A stretch of DNA of 20,397 nt from Parcubacteria group bacterium CG10_big_fil_rev_8_21_14_0_10_38_31 (GCA_002772825.1 PFDM01000062.1:14572-34968), one strand, 5' to 3'; counted from the first letter of the stretch, positions 7,379 through 17,082 are shown. Translations and numbers: made by a program. Notes: generated from the letters alone by a model not told the origin.

Positions 7379-7613
7379 AGGGGTATAGTTTTAGTAGATG
7401 TATAATTAAGGGTCGTGTTCCCCATGGACTCAAGTATTCTTAGTCTCATTATTAGTTTACCATATTTAAATTGACGTGGGTATGCAACACTAAAAAATAA
7501 AGGTATGTTCTTCCAGCTGTTTCTTTAGATTATTTGTTGAACCAATATATAACCCACCGTCTTTCTCACTTCTCAATATATATGTATAGAACATCATTCA
7601 AAATGAAATTTAG
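7379..7613. other. Intergenic stretch without a recognisable gene
   Basis: About 235 bp of AT-rich sequence lie upstream of the glycosidase gene. On the minus strand several TATA-like words occur before the ATG, but no -35/-10 pair with normal spacing was convincing, and no Shine-Dalgarno site precedes the start. No conserved reading frame is seen. Confidence 0.5.
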
Positions 7614-7771
7614 TGTGCGGGTAGGGGGAATCGGTCATTCTCGTGGATATTTATTTCGTCTTTTGGACTTATAAATATCTCACTCGCTCGACCCCCACTC
7701 GCCGTCTCTGATTTTTTTCGTTCCTCAAAAATCAGGCTCCACGACGGCTCGGTTCGATTTCCCCTACTACC
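7614..7771. repeat. tRNA-Gly-derived palindromic element
   Basis: Its left end (7614-7633) is an exact 20-nt copy of the tRNA-Gly 3' end and adjoining base context found at 7818-7837. Its right end (7752-7767) is an inverted copy of the same T-arm/acceptor region with one mismatch. Between them are nested hairpins: GATATTTAT/ATAAATATC (7646-7654, 7671-7679), GCCGTC/GACGGC (7701-7706, 7743-7748) and CTGATTTTT/AAAAATCAG (7708-7716, 7727-7735). A 60-codon minus-strand reading frame across it is an artefact of this structure. Confidence 0.7.
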
Positions 7772-7819
7772 TATAAAAATATAATCACCCAAAGCTCCGC
7801 TTCGTTCTCGTTATTTTTG

Positions 7820-7890
7820 TGCGGGTAGGGGGAATCGAACTCCCGTATACTGCTTGGAAGGCAGTCATTCTACCACTAAACTATACCCGC
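7820..7890 (-). tRNA. tRNA-Gly(UCC)
   Basis: The minus strand folds as a complete 71-nt cloverleaf including discriminator A. The acceptor stem is GCGGGTA/TACCCGC, the anticodon stem ACTGC/GCAGT, and the loop CTTCCAA has anticodon UCC. The D arm contains GGT and the T loop is TTCGATT. CCA is not encoded. One oddity is that the T stem pairs GGGAG with CCCCC, giving an A-C mismatch at the fourth pair. The gene has partial copies on both sides, and the intact copy is taken as the functional one. Confidence 0.93.
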
Positions 7891-7984
7891 ATTATTTTTA
7901 CTCTATTTGGTTAAAAATGATTTTAAGAATTCTTTTCCACAACCAGATTTTAAGTATTTCTCTCTTTTTCTTGCTGTTTTATAA

Positions 7985-8010
7985 TCATTCTACCGCTAAA
8001 CTATACTCGC
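7985..8010 (-). repeat. Degenerate copy of the tRNA-Gly 5' half
   Basis: These 26 nt match the acceptor/D-arm half of the intact gene (7865-7890) at 24 positions and lie 120 bp away in the same orientation. The segment stops before the anticodon arm. A hairpin with arms TTCGGCG (8022-8028) and CGCCGAA (8059-8065) follows. It is most likely a duplication remnant. Confidence 0.75.
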
Positions 8011-8142
8011 CTACGCTACACTTCGGCGGGCAAGCCCGTCAATTTCAGTGGGCAGACTCGCCGAAAGGCAGATACTAGTCCACTTTTATACATAGCTTTA
8101 ACATCATTGATTTTAGCAGAATTTGGTGATTTTGGCAAAAAA

Positions 8143-8172
8143 ATAACCCCTCGTTTGTAAACGAGGGGTTAT
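8143..8172 (-). terminator. Terminator of the small Cys-motif gene
   Basis: A perfect 13-bp stem, ATAACCCCTCGTT (8143-8155) with 8160-8172, closes on a TGTA loop. On the minus strand it is followed by a T-run (complement of 8137-8142), which suits termination of the 36-residue gene. Confidence 0.85.
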
Positions 8173-8181
8173 CTAAGAGAT

Positions 8182-8292
8182 TTACTCAGCTGTAGCTTCA
8201 GATGCTGTTTCTTCAGCAGGAGCCGCTTCTGCAGGAGCTTCACATGAGCAAGGCTCAGTGTTGCAAGTAGGGCATGTTTTCTTTTCGTCCAT
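8182..8292 (-). CDS. 36-residue peptide with CxxC-N4-CxC motif
   Basis: The minus-strand reading frame runs from ATG at 8292 to TAA at 8182. The N-terminal half reads MDEKKTCPTCNTEPCSCE, with Cys7, Cys10, Cys15 and Cys17 arranged like a miniature zinc-binding knuckle. The C-terminal half is only Ala, Pro, Glu, Thr and Ser, an acidic and probably disordered tail. A consensus promoter upstream and a strong terminator downstream frame this reading frame, supporting a real gene. There is no Shine-Dalgarno site. Function is unknown; metal binding is an inference from cysteine spacing. An alternative is that the transcript acts as a small RNA. Confidence 0.65.
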   Translation of the reverse strand: MDEKKTCPTCNTEPCSCEAPAEAAPAEETASEATAE

Positions 8293-8341
8293 AATCTTTA
8301 TATTAACTTAAGACTGACAATGACGACCTAGTACAATAAAA

Positions 8342-8361
8342 AATAACCCATTAGGGTTATT
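8342..8361 (-). terminator. ATP operon terminator
   Basis: AATAACCC (8342-8349) and GGGTTATT (8354-8361) form an 8-bp stem with a 4-nt loop. On the minus strand a T-rich tail follows. It lies about 70 nt after the atpC stop and should end the operon transcript. Confidence 0.7.
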
Positions 8362-8364
8362 AGT

Positions 8365-8392
8365 ATTATACACATAGGCAATCTATTGTCAA
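8365..8392 (-). promoter_or_regulatory. Consensus sigma-70 promoter for the 36-residue gene
   Basis: On the minus strand a perfect TTGACA (8387-8392), a 16-bp spacer and a perfect TATAAT (8365-8370) are present. The expected start near 8358 lies inside the ATP operon terminator stem, leaving about 66 nt of leader. A second TTGACA copy occurs 31 bp upstream (8418-8423) without a good -10. Confidence 0.8.
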
Positions 8393-8429
8393 GTTTACAC
8401 AATACACTTAGTCACTTTGTCAAGTTTTA

Positions 8430-8864
8430 TTAGATATTCTTTATCTTTCTCCAGCGTTTTACAGCAGTAGACCGAGCTAATTCTTTTTCAATTTTTATAG
8501 TTATATCAGCAAAATCGACATTATCTTTATGAATTCCGTCTATTTTTATCTTTTCGGCTCGCTTTATCGCTTCTTCTGCTTTTTCTATATCAATCTCTTC
8601 CGCTCTTTCTGCCGTATCAGCCAGAATTACAATTTTATCTTTTAATACTTCTATAAAACCGCCGGAAACAGCCACTATTTCTTTATCTTTTTCTTGAGTT
8701 TTAATCTCAATAACTCCCGGTTTTAATATGGAGATTAGTGGGATATGCTCTGGTAATACCGTTATCTCACCAGCTTTTGTAGGTATGGTCACCTGTAATA
8801 CTTCCCCACGAAAAACAATCCTCTCAGGTGTGACTATTTCAAATTCTACTGTCTTTTGTGGCAT
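8430..8864 (-). CDS. atpC: ATP synthase F1 epsilon subunit
   Basis: Part of the central stalk joining the gamma subunit to the c-ring; its C-terminal helices can inhibit ATP hydrolysis. The 144-residue product contains the N-terminal beta-sandwich (about 1-88, with TKAGEITVLPEHIPLIS at 29-45 and the VSGGF motif near 86-90) and a helical C-terminal domain rich in Glu and Lys. Length is normal. It is the last gene of the operon, 15 nt after atpD. Its ATG has no Shine-Dalgarno site. Confidence 0.95.
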   Translation of the reverse strand: MPQKTVEFEIVTPERIVFRGEVLQVTIPTKAGEITVLPEHIPLISILKPGVIEIKTQEKDKEIVAVSGGFIEVLKDKIVILADTAERAEEIDIEKAEEAIKRAEKIKIDGIHKDNVDFADITIKIEKELARSTAVKRWRKIKNI

Positions 8865-8879
8865 ATTTTAACGCTGTAT

Positions 8880-11272
<2,393 letters not shown>

Positions 11273-11342
11273 ATTAGATTTAATCTTTGACCCCTAAGTA
11301 TTTATCCACGCTTTCACAACTTAAGGTTGATTGTGCTTTTCT

Positions 11343-12854
11343 CTATTGCAATGTCGCTTTATAATCAGAAATTAACGCTTTCATTTCAGCTTCTAATTCT
11401 TCATTGAATTCACCGTTGGATATTTGGTCTAAGACTTTTTTACCAGCCATATCTGCATATTGATGTAGTCCCTCTTCAAATTTCATTACATTTTCAACCT
11501 CCACATCATCAATAAATCCGTTAATCAACGCGTAAAATATTAAGACTTGCTTAGCTACCAGCAGTGGTGAGTATTGATCTTGTTTTAGAATCTCATTTAA
11601 CCTCTTTCCTCTCTCCAGTTTTGCTTTAGTGTCTTGGTCTAAATCTGAGCCAAATTGAGCAAAGGCAGCGAGCTCTCTGTATTGAGCCGCTTCCAGTCTC
11701 ATCTTACCGGCAACTTTTTTCATCGCTTTTATTTGAGCGGAACTTCCGACTCGCGATACGGACAATCCGGCATTTACCGCCGGTCGATTCCCCTTGTAGA
11801 AAAGGTCCGGCTCCAAGTATATCTGGCCATCAGTAATGGATATCACATTTGTGGGGATATAGGCGGAGACATCGCCTGCTTGAGTTTCAATGATAGGTAG
11901 AGCTGTGATTGATCCTCCACCATTTTCTTTGTTTAGACGACATGATCTCTCTAGTAATCTAGAGTGTAAGTAGAACACGTCTCCCGGGTATGCTTCTCTC
12001 CCTGGGGGTCTTCTTAAGAGTAGTGATATTTCACGATAAGCGACAGCGTGCTTGGATAAGTCATCATATACTATCAAGACATCTTCTCCTTTGTCTAAGA
12101 AGTATTCAGCCAAAGCTGTTCCAGAGTAAGGAGCTATATATAGTAGAGACGCCGGATCAGAAGCACCTGCCAATATAACAGTCGTATAATCCATAGCGCT
12201 GTTTTTTTCGAGCTTAGATACAATACTTGCTATCTTTGACTTCTTCTGTCCAATAGCTACATAGATACATTTCATATTTTGACCTTTCTGATTGATGATA
12301 GTGTCAATGGCAACAGCAGTCTTTCCTATCTGCCTATCTCCAATTATGAGTTCTCTTTGTCCTCTACCTATTGGGATCATGGCATCGATAGCCTTAATCC
12401 CAGTTTGCACCGGCTCATTAACAGATTGTCTTTTTATGACACCAGGGGCAATCTTTTCAATAGGGTAGGATTTGTCTGTCTTTATACTGCTCTTTCCGTC
12501 AATCGCCTCTCCTAGCGGATTTACGACTCGTCCGACCATCTCTTCTCCTACTGGGACTTGTAATATTTTTCCAGAAGCTATTACTTCGTCGCCTTCTTTT
12601 ATCTTTGAGTAATCTCCTAAGATGATAGCGCCGACATTATCTTCTTCCATGTTCAAGACAACCCCGTATACTACCTTTTCCTCATTTTTGAATTCAATCA
12701 TCTCTGACATGGCAACTTCGGAGAGGCCGGAGATTTTTACAATCCCATCACTGGTAGAGATAACTTTACCTGTATTTTTAATAGTGATATCCGCTTTATG
12801 TTCGGAAATCTTGTTTTTTATTTGCTCTATGATGAAATCTTTAGTATTTGACAT
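11343..12854 (-). CDS. atpA: ATP synthase F1 alpha subunit
   Basis: Non-catalytic nucleotide-binding subunit of F1. The 503-residue product has the N-terminal beta barrel, a P-loop GDRQIGKT (172-179) and the [19 protein letters not shown] segment including the arginine-finger region. The usual Thr of GDRQTGKT is Ile here, a change in a regulatory rather than catalytic site. Length is normal. The gene follows atpH by 13 nt and has no Shine-Dalgarno site. Confidence 0.98.
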   Translation of the reverse strand: MSNTKDFIIEQIKNKISEHKADITIKNTGKVISTSDGIVKISGLSEVAMSEMIEFKNEEKVVYGVVLNMEEDNVGAIILGDYSKIKEGDEVIASGKILQVPVGEEMVGRVVNPLGEAIDGKSSIKTDKSYPIEKIAPGVIKRQSVNEPVQTGIKAIDAMIPIGRGQRELIIGDRQIGKTAVAIDTIINQKGQNMKCIYVAIGQKKSKIASIVSKLEKNSAMDYTTVILAGASDPASLLYIAPYSGTALAEYFLDKGEDVLIVYDDLSKHAVAYREISLLLRRPPGREAYPGDVFYLHSRLLERSCRLNKENGGGSITALPIIETQAGDVSAYIPTNVISITDGQIYLEPDLFYKGNRPAVNAGLSVSRVGSSAQIKAMKKVAGKMRLEAAQYRELAAFAQFGSDLDQDTKAKLERGKRLNEILKQDQYSPLLVAKQVLIFYALINGFIDDVEVENVMKFEEGLHQYADMAGKKVLDQISNGEFNEELEAEMKALISDYKATLQ

Positions 12855-12867
12855 AATATATATTTAT

Positions 12868-13269
12868 CTATCTTTTAATGAAATTATTTAAATTTTTGAT
12901 TTTTGTCTTTAGGCTTCTGTCCAATATTTTATCGTTATACTTAATTATCATTCCGCCTAAAATACTTTTATCTATATTCTCTTTTATTATTACTTCTTTT
13001 GCTTTCGATTCTTTTATTAAGAATTTTTTTAATGATTCTTGAGACTCAGCGTCTAGTTTATTAGATGTTGTTACTTCAGACTCAACAATTTTATTCTCTT
13101 TGTTCCATAAAGATGAGAATACCTGAGATACCTTATCGGCTTTTGAAACATCATTATTTATAATAAGCAAATTAACAAAATTATTTACAATATTTTTTAT
13201 CTCGTCATCGTTTTTACCTGAGATGGAATAAAATAATCCGGTCGCATATTCTTTAGGAGTAATTTTCAT
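12868..13269 (-). CDS. atpH: ATP synthase delta subunit, short form
   Basis: Links the top of F1 to the peripheral stalk. The C-terminal region ILGGMIIKYNDKILDRSLK (104-122) is the conserved OSCP/delta signature. At only 133 residues it is about 45 shorter than the usual 175-180, and the shortage falls in the N-terminal helical domain and the linker. The product is very rich in Lys, Asn and Ile. It starts 4 nt after the atpF stop, so translational coupling is likely. No frameshift is needed to explain the length. Confidence 0.88.
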   Translation of the reverse strand: MKITPKEYATGLFYSISGKNDDEIKNIVNNFVNLLIINNDVSKADKVSQVFSSLWNKENKIVESEVTTSNKLDAESQESLKKFLIKESKAKEVIIKENIDKSILGGMIIKYNDKILDRSLKTKIKNLNNFIKR

Positions 13270-13273
13270 GAAT

Positions 13274-13765
13274 TTAGTTACTGTTTAGCGCCCTTTTTAT
13301 AATCTCTCTGTCTTTTTCCATATCAAATTTATCTTCAAGTATTTTTTCTACAGAAAGCGTTATCAAGTCAGCTATCTCGTCTTTTATTTCTTTTGTTATT
13401 TGATTTCTCTCTGCCCTCATTCTTTCTTTTTCTTTGTCTACTAATATTCTGATTTCTTCTTTTGCCTTGTCTGTCATCTCATCTTTTTTAGTTTTAGCTA
13501 ATTCGTCAGCTTTTGTCATTATGATTGACGCTTCTTTCTTTGCCTCAACGATAATGGCATTTTTTTCTTTTCTTGCTTCATTTAGTTGAAGCTCTGCTCT
13601 GTCTGCCATCTTTAATCCGTCTTTTATCCGGTTCTTTCTGTCCTCAAGGAATTTAAAGATAGGTTTATATCCTAGTTTATATAGAACAAAAAACAATATA
13701 GCGAAATTTAATAATTGCGCTATAAGTATTTTATAGTTTACTCCAAATGCTTTTAAAAGCTCCAT
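13274..13765 (-). CDS. atpF: ATP synthase F0 b subunit
   Basis: Peripheral stalk protein. The 163-residue product has one N-terminal membrane helix (about 13-31, LIAQLLNFAILFFVLYKL) followed by a long, highly charged right-handed coiled coil, as in the family. A single b-type gene is present, so the stalk is presumably a homodimer. It is separated from atpE by 71 nt holding a terminator-like hairpin, and runs almost directly into atpH. Confidence 0.95.
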   Translation of the reverse strand: MELLKAFGVNYKILIAQLLNFAILFFVLYKLGYKPIFKFLEDRKNRIKDGLKMADRAELQLNEARKEKNAIIVEAKKEASIIMTKADELAKTKKDEMTDKAKEEIRILVDKEKERMRAERNQITKEIKDEIADLITLSVEKILEDKFDMEKDREIIKRALNSN

Positions 13766-13780
13766 ATATTTTAAAAAACA

Positions 13781-13836
13781 AAAAATAAGACCTCGCCAGT
13801 CTCTTTGGATAAGGAAACCGGTAGGGTCTTATTTTT
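13781..13836 (-). terminator. Terminator-like hairpin between atpE and atpF
   Basis: Arms AAAAATAAGACC (13781-13792) and GGTCTTATTTTT (13825-13836) form a 12-bp stem starting at the atpE stop codon, with a 32-nt partly self-complementary interior. On the minus strand it is followed by TTTTTTGTTTTTT before the atpF ATG. This is the form of an intrinsic terminator, inside an operon. Confidence 0.75.
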
Positions 13837-14067
<231 letters not shown>

Positions 14068-14098
14068 TTATTTATTTTTAACTTATAATTATTTATTA

Positions 14099-14857
14099 TT
14101 AAATTGATGCTTGTTCTATCAGTTCGTCCGGTTCTATCTCGGATGCCAAAGTTATAAATACCAGTGTCAATGTGGCAAAGACGAAGGCTTGGACTATCGC
14201 CGTAAGCACTCCTAAGAACATAAAAGGAAGTGGCGCTATAAAAGGGATTAAGAAAAGCATAACCATACCCAAGACTTCCCCTGCAAATATATTCCCGAAA
14301 AGCCGGAATGATAAAGAAAGTATCTTGGCGATCTCGCCAACAATATCCATTACCCCAAGAAAGAATTTTAATGGGCTCTTAAAGTTTAGAAACTTACCTA
14401 GGTATCCCCATGGTCCATGTGTCGCTATCGCTACAACTTGGATTATTATAACAGATATTATAGTTAAGACAAGTACCATGCCATAGTCAGCCATAACTGC
14501 GCGAAAAACGGATATTACACCATCGCCGTTCTTTATAGTGATTGCCGATTGCCCGGGTATGAAGGTAAACAGGTTGGCTGCGAGAATAAATATAAATAAT
14601 GTAAAGAACAAAGGGAAAACTTTTTTAGCTTTTTCTTCAGATCCTATGACTGACTTAACAAAATTAAAACTTTCTTCTATCAATACCTCTGCACAGCTTT
14701 GTAATCCCCCGGGAACCATTTTTAAAGAGAAGCGTAGTATCAGAGTGACGAGTATCAAGAAGGCGCTGATGAACAGAGACCATAGTAAAGAATTCGTCAC
14801 AGGAAATGACTTTATATAAAATATTATTTCGGGAGCTATTGATATATTTAATTCCAT
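14099..14857 (-). CDS. atpB: ATP synthase F0 a subunit
   Basis: Stator channel subunit that exchanges ions with the c-ring. The 252-residue product has about five to six membrane helices. The essential stator arginine is Arg185 in SLSFRLFGNIFAGEVL (181-196). The C-terminal helix VQAFVFATLTLVFITLA (222-238) is also typical. The segment usually containing a PTADLN-like motif reads FRAVMADYGMVLVLT (118-132), lacking the Asn-Thr pair, so this region is diverged. It begins 5 nt after the atpZ-like stop codon. Confidence 0.96.
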   Translation of the reverse strand: MELNISIAPEIIFYIKSFPVTNSLLWSLFISAFLILVTLILRFSLKMVPGGLQSCAEVLIEESFNFVKSVIGSEEKAKKVFPLFFTLFIFILAANLFTFIPGQSAITIKNGDGVISVFRAVMADYGMVLVLTIISVIIIQVVAIATHGPWGYLGKFLNFKSPLKFFLGVMDIVGEIAKILSLSFRLFGNIFAGEVLGMVMLFLIPFIAPLPFMFLGVLTAIVQAFVFATLTLVFITLASEIEPDELIEQASI

Positions 14858-14862
14858 AAATT

Positions 14863-15126
14863 TTATTTTTCTTCTTGTGTCCCACTCTTTTTATCAGACT
14901 CTTTATTCATTTTCTTGAGCAACCTCTTAACTTTAAAAAATTGTAAAACATTGGTAATAATGAAAGCGATTCCTATTCCGATAAACAAGAATATTTTCCC
15001 TCCTTCTATGTGCTTACTCAGGTAAAGACCGATACCACCGAAGATAATAAGCGGTCCAAGGATAGAGACACTGGTGTAAGCAATGGCAGATATTGCTAGT
15101 TGTCTTGTGTTATTTTTGTCAGACAT
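14863..15126 (-). CDS. AtpZ/AtpI-like small membrane protein of the ATP synthase operon
   Basis: The chosen start gives 87 residues with two membrane helices (about 14-35 and 44-65) joined by a loop containing GGIGLYLSKH (30-39), the pattern of the ATPase_gene1 family, followed by a lysine-rich tail. Related AtpI/AtpZ proteins aid c-ring assembly or ion homeostasis in other bacteria. An upstream in-frame ATG at 15171 would add 15 residues; the downstream ATG is preferred because TAAGAT ends exactly 7 nt before it, as at argS, and because the extension does not resemble the family. It is the first gene of the operon, overlapping no neighbour. Confidence 0.8.
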   Translation of the reverse strand: MSDKNNTRQLAISAIAYTSVSILGPLIIFGGIGLYLSKHIEGGKIFLFIGIGIAFIITNVLQFFKVKRLLKKMNKESDKKSGTQEEK

Positions 15127-15133
15127 ATATTCA

Positions 15134-15205
15134 ATCTTATTAAGCAAAATGACAGTAATTACTACTGCCATCTTTTACTTATTAAGACACTAACATCTTA
15201 TATCA
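15134..15205 (-). promoter_or_regulatory. ATP operon promoter region
   Basis: Two -10-like boxes are visible on the minus strand. TAAGAT (15134-15139) is 7 nt before the ATG at 15126 (leaderless arrangement). An extended -10, TGA plus TATAAG (15197-15205), is farther upstream and would start near 15190. Both lack a strong -35. Two copies of CTTATTAAG (15136-15144 and 15178-15186) lie 42 bp apart and could be an operator pair or chance. Confidence 0.45.
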
Positions 15206-15223
15206 TTTTTTGAGAAAGACAAT

Positions 15224-15257
15224 ACTCCGGATTTATTTTCTACATTTTTTCCGGAGT
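15224..15257. terminator. Hairpin at the argS 3' end
   Basis: ACTCCGGA (15224-15231) and TCCGGAGT (15250-15257) form an 8-bp stem with an 18-nt loop that contains the argS stop codon (15240-15242). The final codons of argS (Thr-Pro-Glu) form one arm. The following minus-strand sequence is only moderately T-rich. Confidence 0.55.
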
Positions 15258-16919
15258 TTTAATGTTCAAGAGAGAGAGGCCTGTTTTTATAACGATAGAT
15301 GTTTTTTCAACTAAGAATAGTCTAAGATCTTTTTCTTCAGGTAGAGAATTTATAACAGAAGTGGTGTTGTAGAAATTGTTGAAAGTTTGTGCCAGGTCAA
15401 AAATATATCTTGCGATAATATGGGGGTGAAACGTTTCTGACGCTTTATAAATTTCATCTTTAAACATAGATAGCTTAAGGGCAAGTTTACGCTCTTCTGC
15501 ATTGGAGAAATTTTTAAATTCAAAATCTTTAGATACTTCTTTGCGAAGTATGGATTTGGCACGAGCGTAAGTGTATTGTAGATATGGTGAAGCATATCCA
15601 TCAAAGCTTAGCGCCTTGTCCCATGCGAAGGTGATAGTGTCTTCCCTGTTTTGTCCTAGGTCTGAGAAGATTATTGATCCTACGGCTATCATTTTTACTA
15701 GTTCCTCTTTCTCATTTTCTTCCATATCACTTTTTCTTTCTGCCAGTATTTTTCTAGTTCGTTCTTCTGCTTCGTTAAAAAGGTCTTCAAGCTTAATAAC
15801 GGTCCCCTTTCTGGTAGACATTTTTCCTTCAGGCAGACGAACCATTCCATTTTGAACATGGATGAATTCTCCTTCTTCTATCCACCCTGCTCTTTCGGCG
15901 GTATTGTAAACTTGCTTGAAATGAAGAGTTTGCTCAGAGCCGACGCACTGAAGGACTGTGTCCGGCTTAAATTCTTTTTTATAAAATTTTATAGCAGACA
16001 GGTCTCTTGTAGCATACAAAGTGGCACCGTCTGACTTTTGGATTAAAAGAGGTGAAGGAGAAAATTCTTCCGGAAATGTTACCATGATAGAACCGTCTTC
16101 ATTTTTGACGGCAATCTTTTTTTTAAGTAACTCGTCAATAATCCCTTTTGAGTCATCTTTGTAAAAAGCTTCGCCGTGCATAAAATCAAAATTCACTCTG
16201 AGTAGTTTGTGCACCTTCTCAAATTCTTTTATACTTTCTTCTCTAAACCATTTCCATAATTTTTCATTCTCAATGTCACCTTCTTCAAGCTTCTTGAACT
16301 CGGCTCGTCCTTCATCTTCCAGAGAGGGATCTTTCTCAGCTTCTTTATGAAACATTACATAGAGCTCATTAAGTTCGGCTATCGGATTTTTCAAAACTTT
16401 TTCTTTGTCACCCCACTTCTTGAAAGCGACAATCAGTTTGCCAAATTGTGTCCCCCAGTCTCCGAGGTGGTTATCCGAGATAACTTTATCCCCTAAGAAT
16501 TTAAAAATATTTACAAGTGATTGTCCGATGATGTTTGAACGAAGATGCCCGACAGACATTTGCTTGGCGATGTTCTCTTGTCCATACTCTATGAGAATCG
16601 TTTTTGGTTTCTGGTTTGATGGAACTGTTACACAATTTCTAACTTCTTCCCAAAGGACAGTGTCGTTGATTGTGAAATTTAAAAATCCCGGACCGGCAAT
16701 CTCTACACGAGAAACTGTTTCATTAAAAGTTTTAGATTCAAGTAATTTATTTTTTATCTTTTCTGCTTTTTCACTTGGATAACCGTCCTTTGCGACCATC
16801 GCCACGTTGGAAGCATAGTCGCCAAATTTTTCGGCAGGAGCGACAGTAAAACTAACAGTAGTATCAAAAAGATCTTCCACTGCTTTTATTACCTCATCTA
16901 TTATTGTCTCTTTTATCAT
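15240..16919 (-). CDS. argS: Arginyl-tRNA synthetase
   Basis: Charges tRNA-Arg in the cytosol (class Ia). The 559-residue product is close to the usual 550-580. The N-terminal Add1 domain is followed by the catalytic core with the HIGH-type motif SVGHLRS (122-128), the conserved NHLGDWGTQFG (150-160), the KMSKS-type loop KMSTR (366-370), and the SYLQYTYARAKSIL-type junction to the C-terminal anticodon domain. The HIGH motif has Ser where His is more usual. The gene has its own promoter and is not part of the ATP operon, though the two lie in the same orientation with a hairpin between. No T-box leader is present. Confidence 0.97.
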   Translation of the reverse strand: MIKETIIDEVIKAVEDLFDTTVSFTVAPAEKFGDYASNVAMVAKDGYPSEKAEKIKNKLLESKTFNETVSRVEIAGPGFLNFTINDTVLWEEVRNCVTVPSNQKPKTILIEYGQENIAKQMSVGHLRSNIIGQSLVNIFKFLGDKVISDNHLGDWGTQFGKLIVAFKKWGDKEKVLKNPIAELNELYVMFHKEAEKDPSLEDEGRAEFKKLEEGDIENEKLWKWFREESIKEFEKVHKLLRVNFDFMHGEAFYKDDSKGIIDELLKKKIAVKNEDGSIMVTFPEEFSPSPLLIQKSDGATLYATRDLSAIKFYKKEFKPDTVLQCVGSEQTLHFKQVYNTAERAGWIEEGEFIHVQNGMVRLPEGKMSTRKGTVIKLEDLFNEAEERTRKILAERKSDMEENEKEELVKMIAVGSIIFSDLGQNREDTITFAWDKALSFDGYASPYLQYTYARAKSILRKEVSKDFEFKNFSNAEERKLALKLSMFKDEIYKASETFHPHIIARYIFDLAQTFNNFYNTTSVINSLPEEKDLRLFLVEKTSIVIKTGLSLLNIKTPEKM

Positions 16920-16926
16920 TAAACTA

Positions 16927-16954
16927 ATCTTAGCATGTCAAAAATCAAAATCAA
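16927..16954 (-). promoter_or_regulatory. argS promoter, leaderless
   Basis: On the minus strand TTGATT (16949-16954), a 16-bp spacer ending in TGC, and TAAGAT (16927-16932) form an extended -10 promoter. Exactly 7 nt separate the -10 from the argS ATG, so the message should begin at or next to the start codon. Confidence 0.6.
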
Positions 16955-16962
16955 TTTATTTT

Positions 16963-16981
16963 AAGGAGGTTATCCATGTAA
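16963..16981 (+). other. Perfect Shine-Dalgarno followed by ATG-TAA
   Basis: AAGGAGGT (16963-16970), then 5 nt, then ATG (16976-16978) followed directly by TAA (16979-16981). This is an ideal ribosome-binding site before a one-codon reading frame, with no gene downstream on the plus strand. Read on the minus strand, it is GGATAACCTCCTTA, which differs at one position from the typical 16S rRNA 3' tail. Confidence 0.55.
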
Positions 16982-17058
16982 CGAATTATTGATCTAGTGT
17001 ATTTTAATTTTTTAATCAGTTTTTGAAACCTGGTATAAAATCAAATTAAAAAACAAAA

Positions 17059-17082
17059 CCCCACATCAAGTAGATGGGGGGG
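17059..17082 (-). terminator. Terminator of the 62-residue gene
   Basis: On the minus strand CCCC-CATC pairs with GATG-GGGG (one bulged base) around a 5-nt loop, followed by TTTTGTTTTTTA. It begins 2 nt after the stop codon. One arm contains a run of six G on the plus strand. Confidence 0.7.

Noticed and set aside
7610..7792. 60-codon minus-strand reading frame in the tRNA-Gly flank
   Set aside because: It runs through nested hairpins and a tRNA 3' copy; its content follows from the palindromic repeat, not from protein-like constraint. No ribosome-binding site.
7614..8010. Split or trans-spliced tRNA-Gly
   Set aside because: The outer halves could suggest a split tRNA, but an intact cloverleaf lies between them and the outer 5' half has substitutions, so duplication remnants are simpler.
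15127..15171. Upstream ATG at 15171 for the atpZ-like gene
   Set aside because: The 15 extra residues do not resemble the family, and TAAGAT 7 nt before 15126 supports the later start. It is kept as a possible alternative.
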